DNA of 5,714 bases from Candidatus Thorarchaeota archaeon SMTZ1-83 (GCA_001563325.1 LRSK01000124.1:1-5714); one strand, 5' to 3'; positions 1 to 5,714 are shown, counted from the stretch's first letter. The notes: a model not told the origin generated them from the letters alone. A program made the numbers and translations.

Positions 1-849
1 TGTGATGTCTTCTGGCTTTACAGTGTATTTTACGTATTCACCTGTTTTCGCAGAACCAGTCGCAGAAAATTGTACGCCGTTTGAGTCTATGATGACGCTG
101 TCTTGGCGTTCTTCCAATACAAGTCCTGTAAGAACATTTCCGCTTCCTAGGAAACTTGCTACAAACTCATTGGCAGGTCTATCATACAACTCCTCGGGTT
201 GGCCCACTTGATTGACCTCTCCCTCATTCAGTATCGCTACCCGGTCAGAAATGGCAAACGCTTCATCTTGACTATGAGTTACATAGATAGTGGTGATGGC
301 AAGTTCATCCTGTATCCTTCGTATTTCTGTCTGAAGTCGTTCCCTCAACTGAGGGTCGAGGGCCGAGAGCGGTTCATCAAGTAGAAGAAGATTCGGCTCT
401 TTAGCAAGTGCTCGTGCAAGGGCAATCCTCTGGCCCTCTCCGCCGCTCACCTCATTGCTACGTCTCATCAACACGCCCCGAATACCCAAAAGGTCTGCCA
501 GGTACTCGACACGGTCGATGGTGGCTTCTCGACTCCATCCAGCCATCTCAAGTGCAAAGGCTATGTTTTGATACACATTCATGTTGGGAAAGAGTGCTAC
601 TGATTGGAACACCATGCCTATGTTTCTATCTCTCGGAGGTGCTGATGTAACATCTTGACCATCGAAAAGGAGCTTGCCAGCTTGCGGTTCAAAGAAGCCA
701 GCAACCATTCGAAGAGTTGTTGTCTTCCCTGAACCACTCGGCCCTAGGAGTGTCATTAACTCTCCATTCTTGATATCAAGGTCTATAGGACCAATGCTTG
801 TCCCATCCCTGAATCTTCTCATGAGTCCTTGAAGTTCAACACTAACCAT
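1..849 (-). CDS. thiQ: Thiamine-type ABC transporter ATP-binding protein (partial, C-terminus beyond window)
   Basis: ATPase subunit that powers import by the permease encoded just upstream. The frame is open for 283 codons from ATG at 849 to the window edge, so the C-terminus is missing. Motifs read directly: Walker A GPSGSGKT (residues 36-43), Q-loop glutamine in MVFQS (about 82), ABC signature VSGGEGQR (134-141), Walker B LLLLDEP (154-160) and H-loop THSQDEA with His192. After the nucleotide-binding domain the chain continues from about residue 236 into a beta-rich TOBE-like segment ending in KPEDIT. This is CysA/PotA/FbpC-type architecture; bacterial ThiQ is usually only about 230 residues and lacks this tail. 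A purine-rich ribosome site (GGAGGAG, 863-857) lies 7 nt before the ATG, inside the end of the permease gene, and the TGATG overlap suggests translational coupling. The thiamine assignment rests on the ThiB and ThiP neighbours; the ATPase alone would only be called a type I importer ATPase. Confidence 0.93.
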   Translation of the reverse strand, partial: MVSVELQGLMRRFRDGTSIGPIDLDIKNGELMTLLGPSGSGKTTTLRMVAGFFEPQAGKLLFDGQDVTSAPPRDRNIGMVFQSVALFPNMNVYQNIAFALEMAGWSREATIDRVEYLADLLGIRGVLMRRSNEVSGGEGQRIALARALAKEPNLLLLDEPLSALDPQLRERLQTEIRRIQDELAITTIYVTHSQDEAFAISDRVAILNEGEVNQVGQPEELYDRPANEFVASFLGSGNVLTGLVLEERQDSVIIDSNGVQFSATGSAKTGEYVKYTVKPEDIT

Positions 850-2492
850 CACAGTGCTCCTCCCGAGGTTTCTCCAGATAGTTTCTCAATCGCCAAAAAT
901 GCAATGAAGCATATTGCTACTAACACAAAGGCGGCGGCTCCAGCATCCACCATCCTCCGGACGCCAAGATATTGGTAGATTACTACTGCCAAAGTTGTAT
1001 TCTGCTCCAATGCAATGAATAAAGTTGCAGACATTTCACCTATGGCCATAGCAAAGGCGAATACTCCGCCTGCGAGAATTCCTGGTGCAAGTAGCGGAAG
1101 CTCAATGTAGAACAACCTCTGCAATTGAGACGCTCCCAATGACTCTGCCTGCTCAAGCACTTCAGGATCAATGTTTCTTAGGGATATCTCGATGGCCCTC
1201 GCACTGAATGGTAATCCAATGAGTGTTTGCGCAATAACAATGAGAACCCAGGGATTGGTTGTCAATCCTAGTGGAACTGCAATTATGCGCATCAGACCGT
1301 AAGCTACAGTTATCGCTGAAACGCCTAGAGGAAGAAGCGTCATTGCAGATGCCAGTGTTGGCAAACCCTTCTGTCGAGTGCGATGCAAATATGCTAAAGG
1401 TATGCCTAGCACAACTGCCAGCAGTGTGGCGAGGACAGCGTATAGCAGTGAATTGACAAGTGGAAGCAAACCTCCTCCTGTACCCGGGTCCAGCAAATTT
1501 GTGAAACCCTCTAGCGTGTACTGGTTACTAAAGGGATTGTAAACAGCTGCCTGCGCAATAGCGATGATTGGACCAGCAACAAGAACTACAAAGAGCACAA
1601 GATAGCCAATAGTGCAGATTCTCCACTTCAAACTTATCTCGTCAAAAGCCAGTGTCTTGATTGTTGCTGTTCTAACGTTGCCCTCCTCGATTCTTCCAAG
1701 TTTGATATAGGAATATGCAAGGGCTAGTGTGATAAGAATTTGAATAACTGCAAGTGAACTTGCTTCGCCAAAATCAAATGTTCTGAAGGCGTTCCAGATT
1801 CTCACCTCCAGAGTCATAAACCTGCCTTCTCCTAGTGCCAACACAATAGGGAATGACATGAAACAGAAAAGGAATGTTAGAATTGAAGCAGCTAGGAGAG
1901 AAGCGCGAATATGGGGTAGGATGATATATCTGAATTTCTGAAGGCTAGTTGCTCCTAGTATCTCCGCGGTTTCTTCGATCTCAGGATCTAATCTCTCCAA
2001 TGCGGAAGAAACCATGACAATTACCAATGGTATATTGTAAAATGTATGAGCCAAGACAATTCCAACAACTCCATTAGCTAAATTCAAAATGCTCTCGGAA
2101 GCTCCTGTCATTGTCATTAAAACAGAGTCTAGAATTCCATATTCCCCAAACACCCTCAGGAAGCCTACAACCACTACAATAGGTGGTAGCACAAAAGGAA
2201 CAATCAAAGAAGCTCTCAGAAGCGATTTGCCTCTAATTCTCAATCTAGCCAGCAGAAATGCACCAGGCAATCCAATAATCACAACCAGTATCGTGCTAAC
2301 TATGGCTTGAGCGAAAGTGAAGCTGAGAACAGTCTGAGTTACCATCGATGAAATGGCATCAATGAATGATGTTCCAGGTCCGAAAACTAGACCTTCGAAT
2401 AATACTGCAACCACAGGGTATACAAGAAATACCGCGAGTAGAACCAAAGGAGATGCGATAGCGCCCCATCTGATTAAGATTCTCCACTCCAT
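849..2492 (-). CDS. thiP: Thiamine-type ABC transporter permease, fused two-domain (ThiP-like)
   Basis: Membrane subunit of the importer, 547 residues, close to bacterial ThiP (about 536). It holds two tandem BPD_transp_1 domains in one chain, so it can form the whole channel alone. By eye there are about 12 hydrophobic helices, for example at 10-32, 63-85, 92-112, 138-160, 197-220, 243-262, 295-316, 348-368, 378-403, 413-430, 470-490 and 518-535. Each half has an EAA loop that docks on the ATPase: EETAEILGA (173-181) and EQAESLGAS (447-455), each followed by a LP segment. The region around 222-250 (GRFMTLEVRIWNAFRTFDF) resembles the ThiP segment between the two halves. It starts 15 bp after the substrate-binding gene, with GAGG 8 nt upstream of the ATG as the likely ribosome site. 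Its stop shares one base with the ATPase start. Fe(III) (FbpB/SfuB) permeases share the fold; ThiP is preferred because of the ThiB partner. Confidence 0.93.
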   Translation of the reverse strand: MEWRILIRWGAIASPLVLLAVFLVYPVVAVLFEGLVFGPGTSFIDAISSMVTQTVLSFTFAQAIVSTILVVIIGLPGAFLLARLRIRGKSLLRASLIVPFVLPPIVVVVGFLRVFGEYGILDSVLMTMTGASESILNLANGVVGIVLAHTFYNIPLVIVMVSSALERLDPEIEETAEILGATSLQKFRYIILPHIRASLLAASILTFLFCFMSFPIVLALGEGRFMTLEVRIWNAFRTFDFGEASSLAVIQILITLALAYSYIKLGRIEEGNVRTATIKTLAFDEISLKWRICTIGYLVLFVVLVAGPIIAIAQAAVYNPFSNQYTLEGFTNLLDPGTGGGLLPLVNSLLYAVLATLLAVVLGIPLAYLHRTRQKGLPTLASAMTLLPLGVSAITVAYGLMRIIAVPLGLTTNPWVLIVIAQTLIGLPFSARAIEISLRNIDPEVLEQAESLGASQLQRLFYIELPLLAPGILAGGVFAFAMAIGEMSATLFIALEQNTTLAVVIYQYLGVRRMVDAGAAAFVLVAICFIAFLAIEKLSGETSGGAL

Positions 2493-2507
2493 TACTCCAG
2501 CCTCAGC

Positions 2508-3632
2508 CTAGGTTATTCTGATTTCGTCATACGTATCGAGCCAAGAAGTCAAATTAGCAGCAATCTCAGGCCTTGCAAGGATCTCATTCAGGAGAGAAAC
2601 CTCGCTAGGATGGAGTGCATATTCGAAAGCAGGATCTAACACAACACCGCTTCTCACTGGGAACATCCATTGATTGGTAGCGATGAGGGATTGAACCGTT
2701 TCATTTAGACAATAATCTATGAACAATTCTGCGAGTTCTGGATTGGGCCCATTCTTTACTAATCCCATTCCTTCAACCTGCATCCATGCATAGTAATCCC
2801 CGTCATAGTAGATAGGTGCAATCCCAGTTTCGGGCTCTCCCCCGTAGAAATACACCGAATATGCGCCATCAGTACCGTAGCTGTTCATGATATGCTTACT
2901 CGGAGTATCGTACCAAACACTCCATGCTTCAGACCACCCTGGTTGAACATCTATATACTCATTGACCGCAATCCACCAATCAGTCCAATTCACATGTAAT
3001 AACTTCTCATGCACTGCAATCTCAGTCAACAGGAAAGCAAGACCAGGACTGCTGAAGTGAGGGTTCTGCGTCACTAGCCCCCCAGCTAAAGCTGGATCAG
3101 TTAGATCTGCAAATGTCAAGTTGTTAAATTCGGGGAACATCTCAAGGCTATTGTTCTTGTATATTAGAGTAACAAGGCCAAAATCGAACGGAACAATGTA
3201 ATGATTGGGATCTAACGCATCAATAAAGGTGGAGTTAACCACATCAATATTGGATGGTTCATATGCTGTCAGCAGATCTGTAACTCCAGACTGCAAAATC
3301 AGTATGTTGTCAATTCCGATGACTACATCCGCTACTGGATTAGACTGTTCTGTTCCAAGTCGGGATATGATACCGTTGGCGTCAGTCTGAAGCCTTTCAA
3401 TTCTTACAATGCAATCGAAACGCTCCTCAAACGGGCCAAATGCTAATTCAAAAATTGTATCAGGGTCATCTCCCCATTGCATGAAGCTATCATAGGTATA
3501 GACAACTAGAGTGGGCTTCTCACTCGGCGGGCGGAAAGTGATTATCACGATTGACGCAACCGCAATAATGGCTACAATTGCAACTGCAGCGACCACCGTT
3601 CTGGGGTCTCTTCTCTCAGGGTATTCAGACAT
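2508..3632 (-). CDS. thiB: Thiamine-binding ABC transporter substrate-binding protein, membrane-anchored (ThiB-like)
   Basis: Extracellular receptor that captures thiamine or its phosphates and delivers them to the permease. Numbered from ATG at 3632 it has 374 residues. A short charged N-terminus (MSEYPERRDPR) is followed by one hydrophobic helix (about 12-33) with no lipobox Cys, so it is probably an uncleaved membrane anchor. The mature domain carries landmarks shared with E. coli TbpA/ThiB: YTYDSF (45-50), ADVVIGIDN (101-109), VPFDFG (147-152), SSPGLAFLL (194-202), GWSEAW (232-237), SYGTDGAY (251-258) and NQWMFPV (320-326). Six N-x-S/T sequons (N133, N160, N171, N215, N310, N360) suggest surface glycosylation. 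The frame stays open to an ATG at 3761, but that start would run through the operator region and overlap the divergent regulator gene, and the extra 43 residues look unlike a signal. ATG at 3647 (five residues longer) is an alternative start. First gene of the importer operon. Confidence 0.92.
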   Translation of the reverse strand: MSEYPERRDPRTVVAAVAIVAIIAVASIVIITFRPPSEKPTLVVYTYDSFMQWGDDPDTIFELAFGPFEERFDCIVRIERLQTDANGIISRLGTEQSNPVADVVIGIDNILILQSGVTDLLTAYEPSNIDVVNSTFIDALDPNHYIVPFDFGLVTLIYKNNSLEMFPEFNNLTFADLTDPALAGGLVTQNPHFSSPGLAFLLTEIAVHEKLLHVNWTDWWIAVNEYIDVQPGWSEAWSVWYDTPSKHIMNSYGTDGAYSVYFYGGEPETGIAPIYYDGDYYAWMQVEGMGLVKNGPNPELAELFIDYCLNETVQSLIATNQWMFPVRSGVVLDPAFEYALHPSEVSLLNEILARPEIAANLTSWLDTYDEIRIT

Positions 3633-3655
3633 CACAGACACAACCATTCTTATAT

Positions 3656-3673
3656 CTGTGTTATACAACACAG
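3656..3673. promoter_or_regulatory. Palindromic candidate operator in the divergent importer/regulator intergenic region
   Basis: An 18-bp inverted repeat with perfect 7-bp arms, CTGTGTT and AACACAG, around a 4-bp centre (ATAC on the plus strand). It sits directly downstream of the TATA-like box for the importer operon and before the predicted start site, where a bound repressor would block the transcription complex. It lies about 46-63 bp upstream of the regulator start, so autoregulation is possible. A TTATAT hexamer flanks it on both sides as a direct repeat. The neighbouring HTH-ThiN protein is the obvious candidate to bind it. I cannot recall the published ThiR motif well enough to claim a match. 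Confidence 0.6.
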
Positions 3674-3681
3674 TTATATTA
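3674..3681 (-). promoter_or_regulatory. Putative TATA box of the thiamine importer operon
   Basis: On the minus strand the bases read TAATATAA. An archaeal TATA box centred here would place transcription start about 26 nt downstream, near 3650. That leaves a leader of about 18 nt before ATG 3632, or an almost leaderless message from ATG 3647. A second ATATAA at 3655-3650 is too close to the start codon to serve. Because the motif also reads TTATATTA on the plus strand, it could equally direct the regulator gene (start near 3704). Assigned by motif and spacing only. Confidence 0.4.
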
Positions 3682-3690
3682 CAGACTGAG

Positions 3691-3698
3691 ATAAATAG
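3691..3698 (+). promoter_or_regulatory. Possible TATA box for the regulator gene
   Basis: ATAAATAG is a TATA-like octamer about 25 bp upstream of the TTG start at 3719, which would give a leaderless or nearly leaderless transcript. The presence of a Shine-Dalgarno-like stretch before the TTG argues instead for a leader and for use of TTATATTA at 3674-3681. The two options cannot be separated from sequence alone. Confidence 0.3.
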
Positions 3699-3706
3699 TT
3701 TGCTTT

Positions 3707-3714
3707 GGAGTGAT
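3707..3714 (+). promoter_or_regulatory. Ribosome binding site deciding the regulator start
   Basis: GGAGTGAT resembles the archaeal 16S-complementary GGAGGTGAT with one G missing. Its GGAG core ends 8 nt before TTG at 3719, good spacing. The in-frame GTG at 3710 overlaps the motif itself and has no site of its own at a proper distance. This favours the TTG start, which yields an N-terminus of MRPPCELV. Confidence 0.5.
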
Positions 3715-3718
3715 AACA

Positions 3719-4645
3719 TTGAGACCGCCATGTGAACTCGTTCAGAAAGAGTATCTACCAAGTCTAAGAGCTAACCTCGCAATGAGGCTTCACGGGTCAG
3801 GCCAGTCTCAGAGTGAAATAGCAAGGAGGATGAACATCACTCAAGCAGCTGTGAGCAAGTATCTCAGTCAAGGGGTCAAGAAAGGGTCACTACAGAACCA
3901 TGTCGATATTCTCGCGGAGAAACTCGTGGGCATGATGCTATCTGATACCCCTCAGCAAGACATGATGGTGAAGGAAATCTGTAGAACATGCATGTATCTT
4001 CGAATTGGTTCATCAATCTGCAAAATGCACAGGGACTCTTTGCCTGCTTTGGGTGAAGTCAAATGTCAAATCTGTACTGACCTCCTTGCAGGTGAGGAAA
4101 AGGAGTTCACCAGTCGTGGAGTGATATTGAGAGATCTTCAGGAGGCGTTGCTGCAGATATCGATTACTCCAGAGTTTTCAGCTTTAATCCCTCAAGTGAG
4201 AGCAAATCTTGTGGCTTGTGGGGATGATGCAATGACTCCCATGGATGTCGCTGGTGTTCCAGGAAGAATCACTCTGGTAAATGGACGAGCAGTAGCTCTG
4301 ACTACACCCCAGTTCGGAGCTTCGAAACACACTGCCAAGCTCCTTCTTTGGGCACGGTCAAATTGGCCATCAATTCAGGCTTGCTTGGGTATTAGCGGAA
4401 CAAAGGAGATTGTTAACGCTGCAAGAGATAGCGACTTCGGAATGATCAGTCTTCCTATGCCCGCTACAGACCCTGATGCAATTTCTGAAGCGGCTCAGAA
4501 ACTAGTAGGAAGCATGAGAGAGTTTCTAAGATTTGTAGCCATTCATGTTCCAGGAGGAATCGGTGTGGAACCTATACTCTACCTCTTTGGTCCAAATGCT
4601 GTGGCCCTGGCAGATGCATCCATCTCTCTGACTAAGAAACTGTAG
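3719..4645 (+). CDS. thiR: HTH-ThiN transcriptional regulator (ThiR-like), likely thiamine-responsive repressor
   Basis: Predicted DNA-binding regulator of thiamine genes, 308 residues from TTG 3719 (311 from GTG 3710). Domains in order: a COG2522-type N-terminus PPCELV; an HTH at about 29-52 (SEIARRMNITQAAVSKYLSQG); a Cys/His cluster with C88-x2-C91, C101-x2-H104 and C116-x2-C119; then a ThiN domain from about 147 to the end. ThiN hallmarks are DVAGVPGRI (176-184), FGASKH with His204 (199-204) and PGGIGVEP (278-285). ThiN acts as thiamine-phosphate synthase when fused to ThiD, whereas HTH-fused forms are known archaeal repressors (ThiR in Haloferax) that lost catalysis. No Met occurs in the helix after His204; a Met there is reported to be important in the active enzymes, so this copy is probably a sensor. 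It diverges from a thiamine importer operon with a palindrome between them, which supports control of that operon and perhaps of itself. The ligand is inferred. Confidence 0.88.
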   Translation: MRPPCELVQKEYLPSLRANLAMRLHGSGQSQSEIARRMNITQAAVSKYLSQGVKKGSLQNHVDILAEKLVGMMLSDTPQQDMMVKEICRTCMYLRIGSSICKMHRDSLPALGEVKCQICTDLLAGEEKEFTSRGVILRDLQEALLQISITPEFSALIPQVRANLVACGDDAMTPMDVAGVPGRITLVNGRAVALTTPQFGASKHTAKLLLWARSNWPSIQACLGISGTKEIVNAARDSDFGMISLPMPATDPDAISEAAQKLVGSMREFLRFVAIHVPGGIGVEPILYLFGPNAVALADASISLTKKL

Positions 4646-4714
4646 AGCCCTGTCATACACATCCTTGACTCATGCATTTCATCTACCTTGATTTGCGCGA
4701 GTGCGCATGCAATG
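4646..4714. other. Short convergent intergenic region with a weak hairpin
   Basis: These 69 bp separate the 3' ends of the regulator and the CBS-domain gene. The only structure seen is TGCGC-GAGT-GCGCA at 4694-4707, a 5-bp GC-rich stem. It lacks a following T-run on either strand, so it is at best a weak shared transcript end. Pyrimidine-rich bits after the regulator stop might serve as an archaeal terminator, but none is convincing. Confidence 0.3.
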
Positions 4715-5128
4715 TTATACCAGATCTCCTAGCAAAGATATCATGTTCAATACTTTAGATAGGATGTCCGTATAGGTTATTATGCCTACGAGTTTCTCCT
4801 TTTTCATGACTGGTATCTTCCTGACCCGCTTCTCTGCCATGATTTTGACTACCTCGGCCACGCTCGCGGACTCGCATATCGTTATCACGGGGTGAGTCAT
4901 GATCTGCCTCGCTTCAATGGTTTCCGGGGATAGACAGGGCTCAACCACCCTCCTTAGGACGTCGCGTTCGGATATCATGCCGACCGGCCTGTTGTCTTGC
5001 ACTACAATTATCGAGCCTATGTTGAACCTATTCATGGTCGCGACGACCTCTTTCACGCTGGAATCCGGTCCTGTCACCCTAACACCCTTCGTCATGACGT
5101 CTTTGACAAGGAGCGTATCAACCATCAT
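4715..5128 (-). CDS. Stand-alone two-CBS-domain protein
   Basis: A 137-residue cytoplasmic protein made almost wholly of a CBS pair (Bateman module). CBS1 covers about 8-62, beginning VKDVMTKGVRVTG; CBS2 covers about 75-130, beginning RQIMTHPVITI. Each repeat ends in the ribose/phosphate-binding signature G-h-x-S/T-x-x-D: GMISERD (50-56) and GIITYTD (115-121), which suggests an adenine nucleotide (AMP, ATP or SAM) as ligand. Such free-standing modules are abundant in archaea and mostly lack an assigned partner, so no pathway is claimed. ATG at 5128 is followed at once by a second ATG at 5125 and either could be the start; the upstream GGGTTGA gives only weak ribosome-site support. The gene converges on the regulator and has its own upstream region, so it is probably not part of the thiamine unit. 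Confidence 0.9.
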   Translation of the reverse strand: MMVDTLLVKDVMTKGVRVTGPDSSVKEVVATMNRFNIGSIIVVQDNRPVGMISERDVLRRVVEPCLSPETIEARQIMTHPVITICESASVAEVVKIMAEKRVRKIPVMKKEKLVGIITYTDILSKVLNMISLLGDLV

Positions 5129-5274
5129 GTGCTTTCAACCCTTGGCAGCGCGCGTATGTTTTTGGTTCCACATATTCACATCCTATTAATCAATATGTTC
5201 CTAAATCATGGAGTAATAACCCATCTTCGGCCCTCCGACTTTCTTCCTTAGGGTGTTGCTCTAGGTCTACTTCT

Positions 5275-5296
5275 TTGACCTTTTTATGATGGTCAA
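5275..5296. repeat. Inverted repeat / hairpin 1
   Basis: TTGACC (5275-5280) and GGTCAA (5291-5296) are perfect 6-bp arms around a 10-nt loop that begins with five T. It could be a hairpin in RNA or a protein-binding dyad. It lies two bases before hairpin 2. Confidence 0.4.
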
Positions 5297-5298
5297 GT

Positions 5299-5333
5299 AC
5301 AACTGGATATCTACCATATTGGTATTCAGTTGT
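5299..5333. repeat. Nested inverted repeat / hairpin 2
   Basis: Outer arms ACAACTG (5299-5305) and CAGTTGT (5327-5333) pair perfectly over 7 bp. Inside, TACCA (5312-5316) and TGGTA (5320-5324) pair over 5 bp around a TAT loop, with a 6/2 internal loop between the stems. This is the most elaborate fold visible in the intergenic region. A chance 7-bp pairing alone would be unremarkable in a region this long; the nested stem makes it less so. Confidence 0.4.
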
Positions 5334-5391
5334 GGGCTATTTAGGATAGTCATCGCATAGCAAGCAGCTCTTCACCTTTGCTGGAACATCT

Positions 5392-5409
5392 ACGATAAGA
5401 ACGATAAGA
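5392..5409. repeat. 9-bp tandem duplication
   Basis: ACGATAAGA occurs twice head to tail (5392-5400 and 5401-5409). It may be replication slippage or paired half-sites for a regulator. No function is evident. Confidence 0.6.
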
Positions 5410-5424
5410 GTGGTGGGGATAATA

Positions 5425-5461
5425 CAAACCTAGAAGTTTGACATACTATCCATAATGTATG
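5425..5461. repeat. Two adjacent short inverted repeats
   Basis: CAAAC (5425-5429) pairs with GTTTG (5436-5440) across 6 nt. One base later CATAC (5442-5446) pairs with GTATG (5457-5461) across 10 nt. Each stem is only 5 bp, so each alone could be chance; they are recorded because they continue the hairpin series. Confidence 0.25.
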
Positions 5462-5489
5462 AATAGGTCCTGATGAGAACATAAGAATG

Positions 5490-5510
5490 ATTCAACACTT
5501 TTCGTTGAGT
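5490..5510. repeat. Inverted repeat upstream of the acetyltransferase gene
   Basis: ATTCAAC (5490-5496) and GTTGAGT (5504-5510) form a 7-pair stem, one of them G-T, with a 7-nt loop. It ends 62 bp before ATG 5573, so it could be an operator for that gene or part of its leader. Confidence 0.3.
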
Positions 5511-5572
5511 TATACATCCATATTTCTTGTCAGAGCCAGAACCAATTGAAATCACAATCTGGGCGGTCTGCG

Positions 5573-5714
5573 ATGGTCAAGATCAGGAATGGCATGATGA
5601 AGGATTGCAAGGATCTCTTGGAGGTGTATATGGGCACCCGTTGGTCTGAAGGGTTCAACTCTGTGGAACAAGTCAAACTGGAACATAGGGGTGTGGCTTT
5701 CGAGAAATGGGGTT
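5573..5714 (+). CDS. Probable GNAT-family N-acetyltransferase (partial, N-terminus only)
   Basis: Open frame of 47 codons from ATG 5573 running off the right edge. The start, MVKIRNGMMKDCKDLLEVY, has the pattern of a GNAT N-terminus: a first beta strand V-x-I-R, then an acidic residue opening helix 1 (DCKDLLEVY). The rest (to about residue 47, ending FEKWG) is polar with no diagnostic motif; the acetyl-CoA-binding Q/R-x-x-G-x-G/A loop would lie beyond the window. No strong ribosome site precedes the ATG. The frame is open upstream only as far as a TGA near 5474, without a better start codon. The substrate is unknown, and the family call rests on a short segment. Confidence 0.5.
   Translation, partial: MVKIRNGMMKDCKDLLEVYMGTRWSEGFNSVEQVKLEHRGVAFEKWG

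Larger units (their letters stand above)
5129..5572. other. Non-coding region of 444 bp between divergent CBS and acetyltransferase genes
   Basis: No convincing protein gene, tRNA or known RNA was found. The part next to the CBS gene probably carries its promoter (ATTAATAG on the minus strand, 5190-5183, would start transcription about 30 nt before ATG 5128). The middle and right parts hold several short inverted repeats (5275-5296, 5299-5333, 5425-5440, 5442-5461, 5490-5510) and a 9-bp tandem duplication. It is unusually long compared with the other gaps in this window. Confidence 0.6.

Noticed and set aside
199..650. Plus-strand open frames opposite the ATPase gene
   Set aside because: The minus-strand frame carries every ABC ATPase motif in order without interruption, so these are shadows.
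3633..3718. TPP riboswitch upstream of the importer operon
   Set aside because: The predicted leader is only about 18 nt and the whole gap is 86 bp, with none of the conserved TPP-riboswitch core seen; the ThiN regulator explains control better.
3633..3761. N-terminal extension of the substrate-binding protein to ATG 3761
   Set aside because: It would cover the candidate operator and both TATA-like boxes and overlap the start of the divergent regulator; the extra residues do not resemble a signal or a ThiB N-terminus.
4899..5251. Two plus-strand open frames of 96 and 84 codons opposite the CBS gene
   Set aside because: They lie antisense to a clear CBS-pair gene and their translations show no recognisable domain.
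5286..5360. Small plus-strand ORF of 24 residues with a hydrophobic stretch (MMVKYNWISTILVFSCG...)
   Set aside because: No ribosome site, very short, and it coincides with the inverted repeats; an open frame of this size is expected by chance.
5471..5510. TGATGA at 5471-5476 resembling a C box of a C/D guide RNA
   Set aside because: No D box CTGA at a suitable distance and no clear C'/D' pair, so a C/D RNA is not supported.

Overview
The window looks archaeal. Three things point there: a divergently encoded HTH-ThiN regulator of a type known only from archaea, TATA-like boxes upstream of genes, and a substrate-binding protein tethered by an N-terminal membrane helix and rich in N-glycosylation sequons. 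Base composition is moderate (mid-40s % G+C by eye) and ATG, TTG and GTG starts all seem possible. The lineage cannot be fixed from the sequence; an uncultivated Asgard or Thermoplasmatota-like archaeon would fit, but that is a guess.

Layout. From position 3632 down to the left edge, three minus-strand genes form a tight operon for a thiamine-type ABC importer: a ThiB-like substrate-binding protein (2508-3632), a ThiP-like double permease (849-2492) and a CysA/PotA-type ATPase (1-849, cut by the window edge). The spacing is 15 bp between the first two genes, and a TGATG stop/start overlap joins the last two. On the plus strand, diverging from the operon, is a transcription regulator with an HTH, a Cys/His cluster and a ThiN domain (3719-4645), a ThiR-type protein. 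The divergent intergenic region holds a perfect 7-bp-arm inverted repeat (3656-3673) just downstream of a TATA-like box for the transporter operon, a good candidate for the regulator's operator.

Downstream, convergent with the regulator, is a small two-CBS-domain protein (4715-5128, minus). A 444-bp non-coding stretch follows (5129-5572). It holds several short inverted repeats that could fold as consecutive hairpins and a 9-bp tandem duplication, but no recognisable RNA gene. The window ends in the start of a plus-strand gene, probably a GNAT-type acetyltransferase (5573 onward).

How the genes work together (inference): the ThiN domain of the regulator senses thiamine or a thiamine phosphate and represses the adjacent importer when the vitamin is plentiful. 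This is the archaeal counterpart of the bacterial TPP riboswitch, and I saw no TPP riboswitch here. The CBS protein and the acetyltransferase have no evident link to thiamine.
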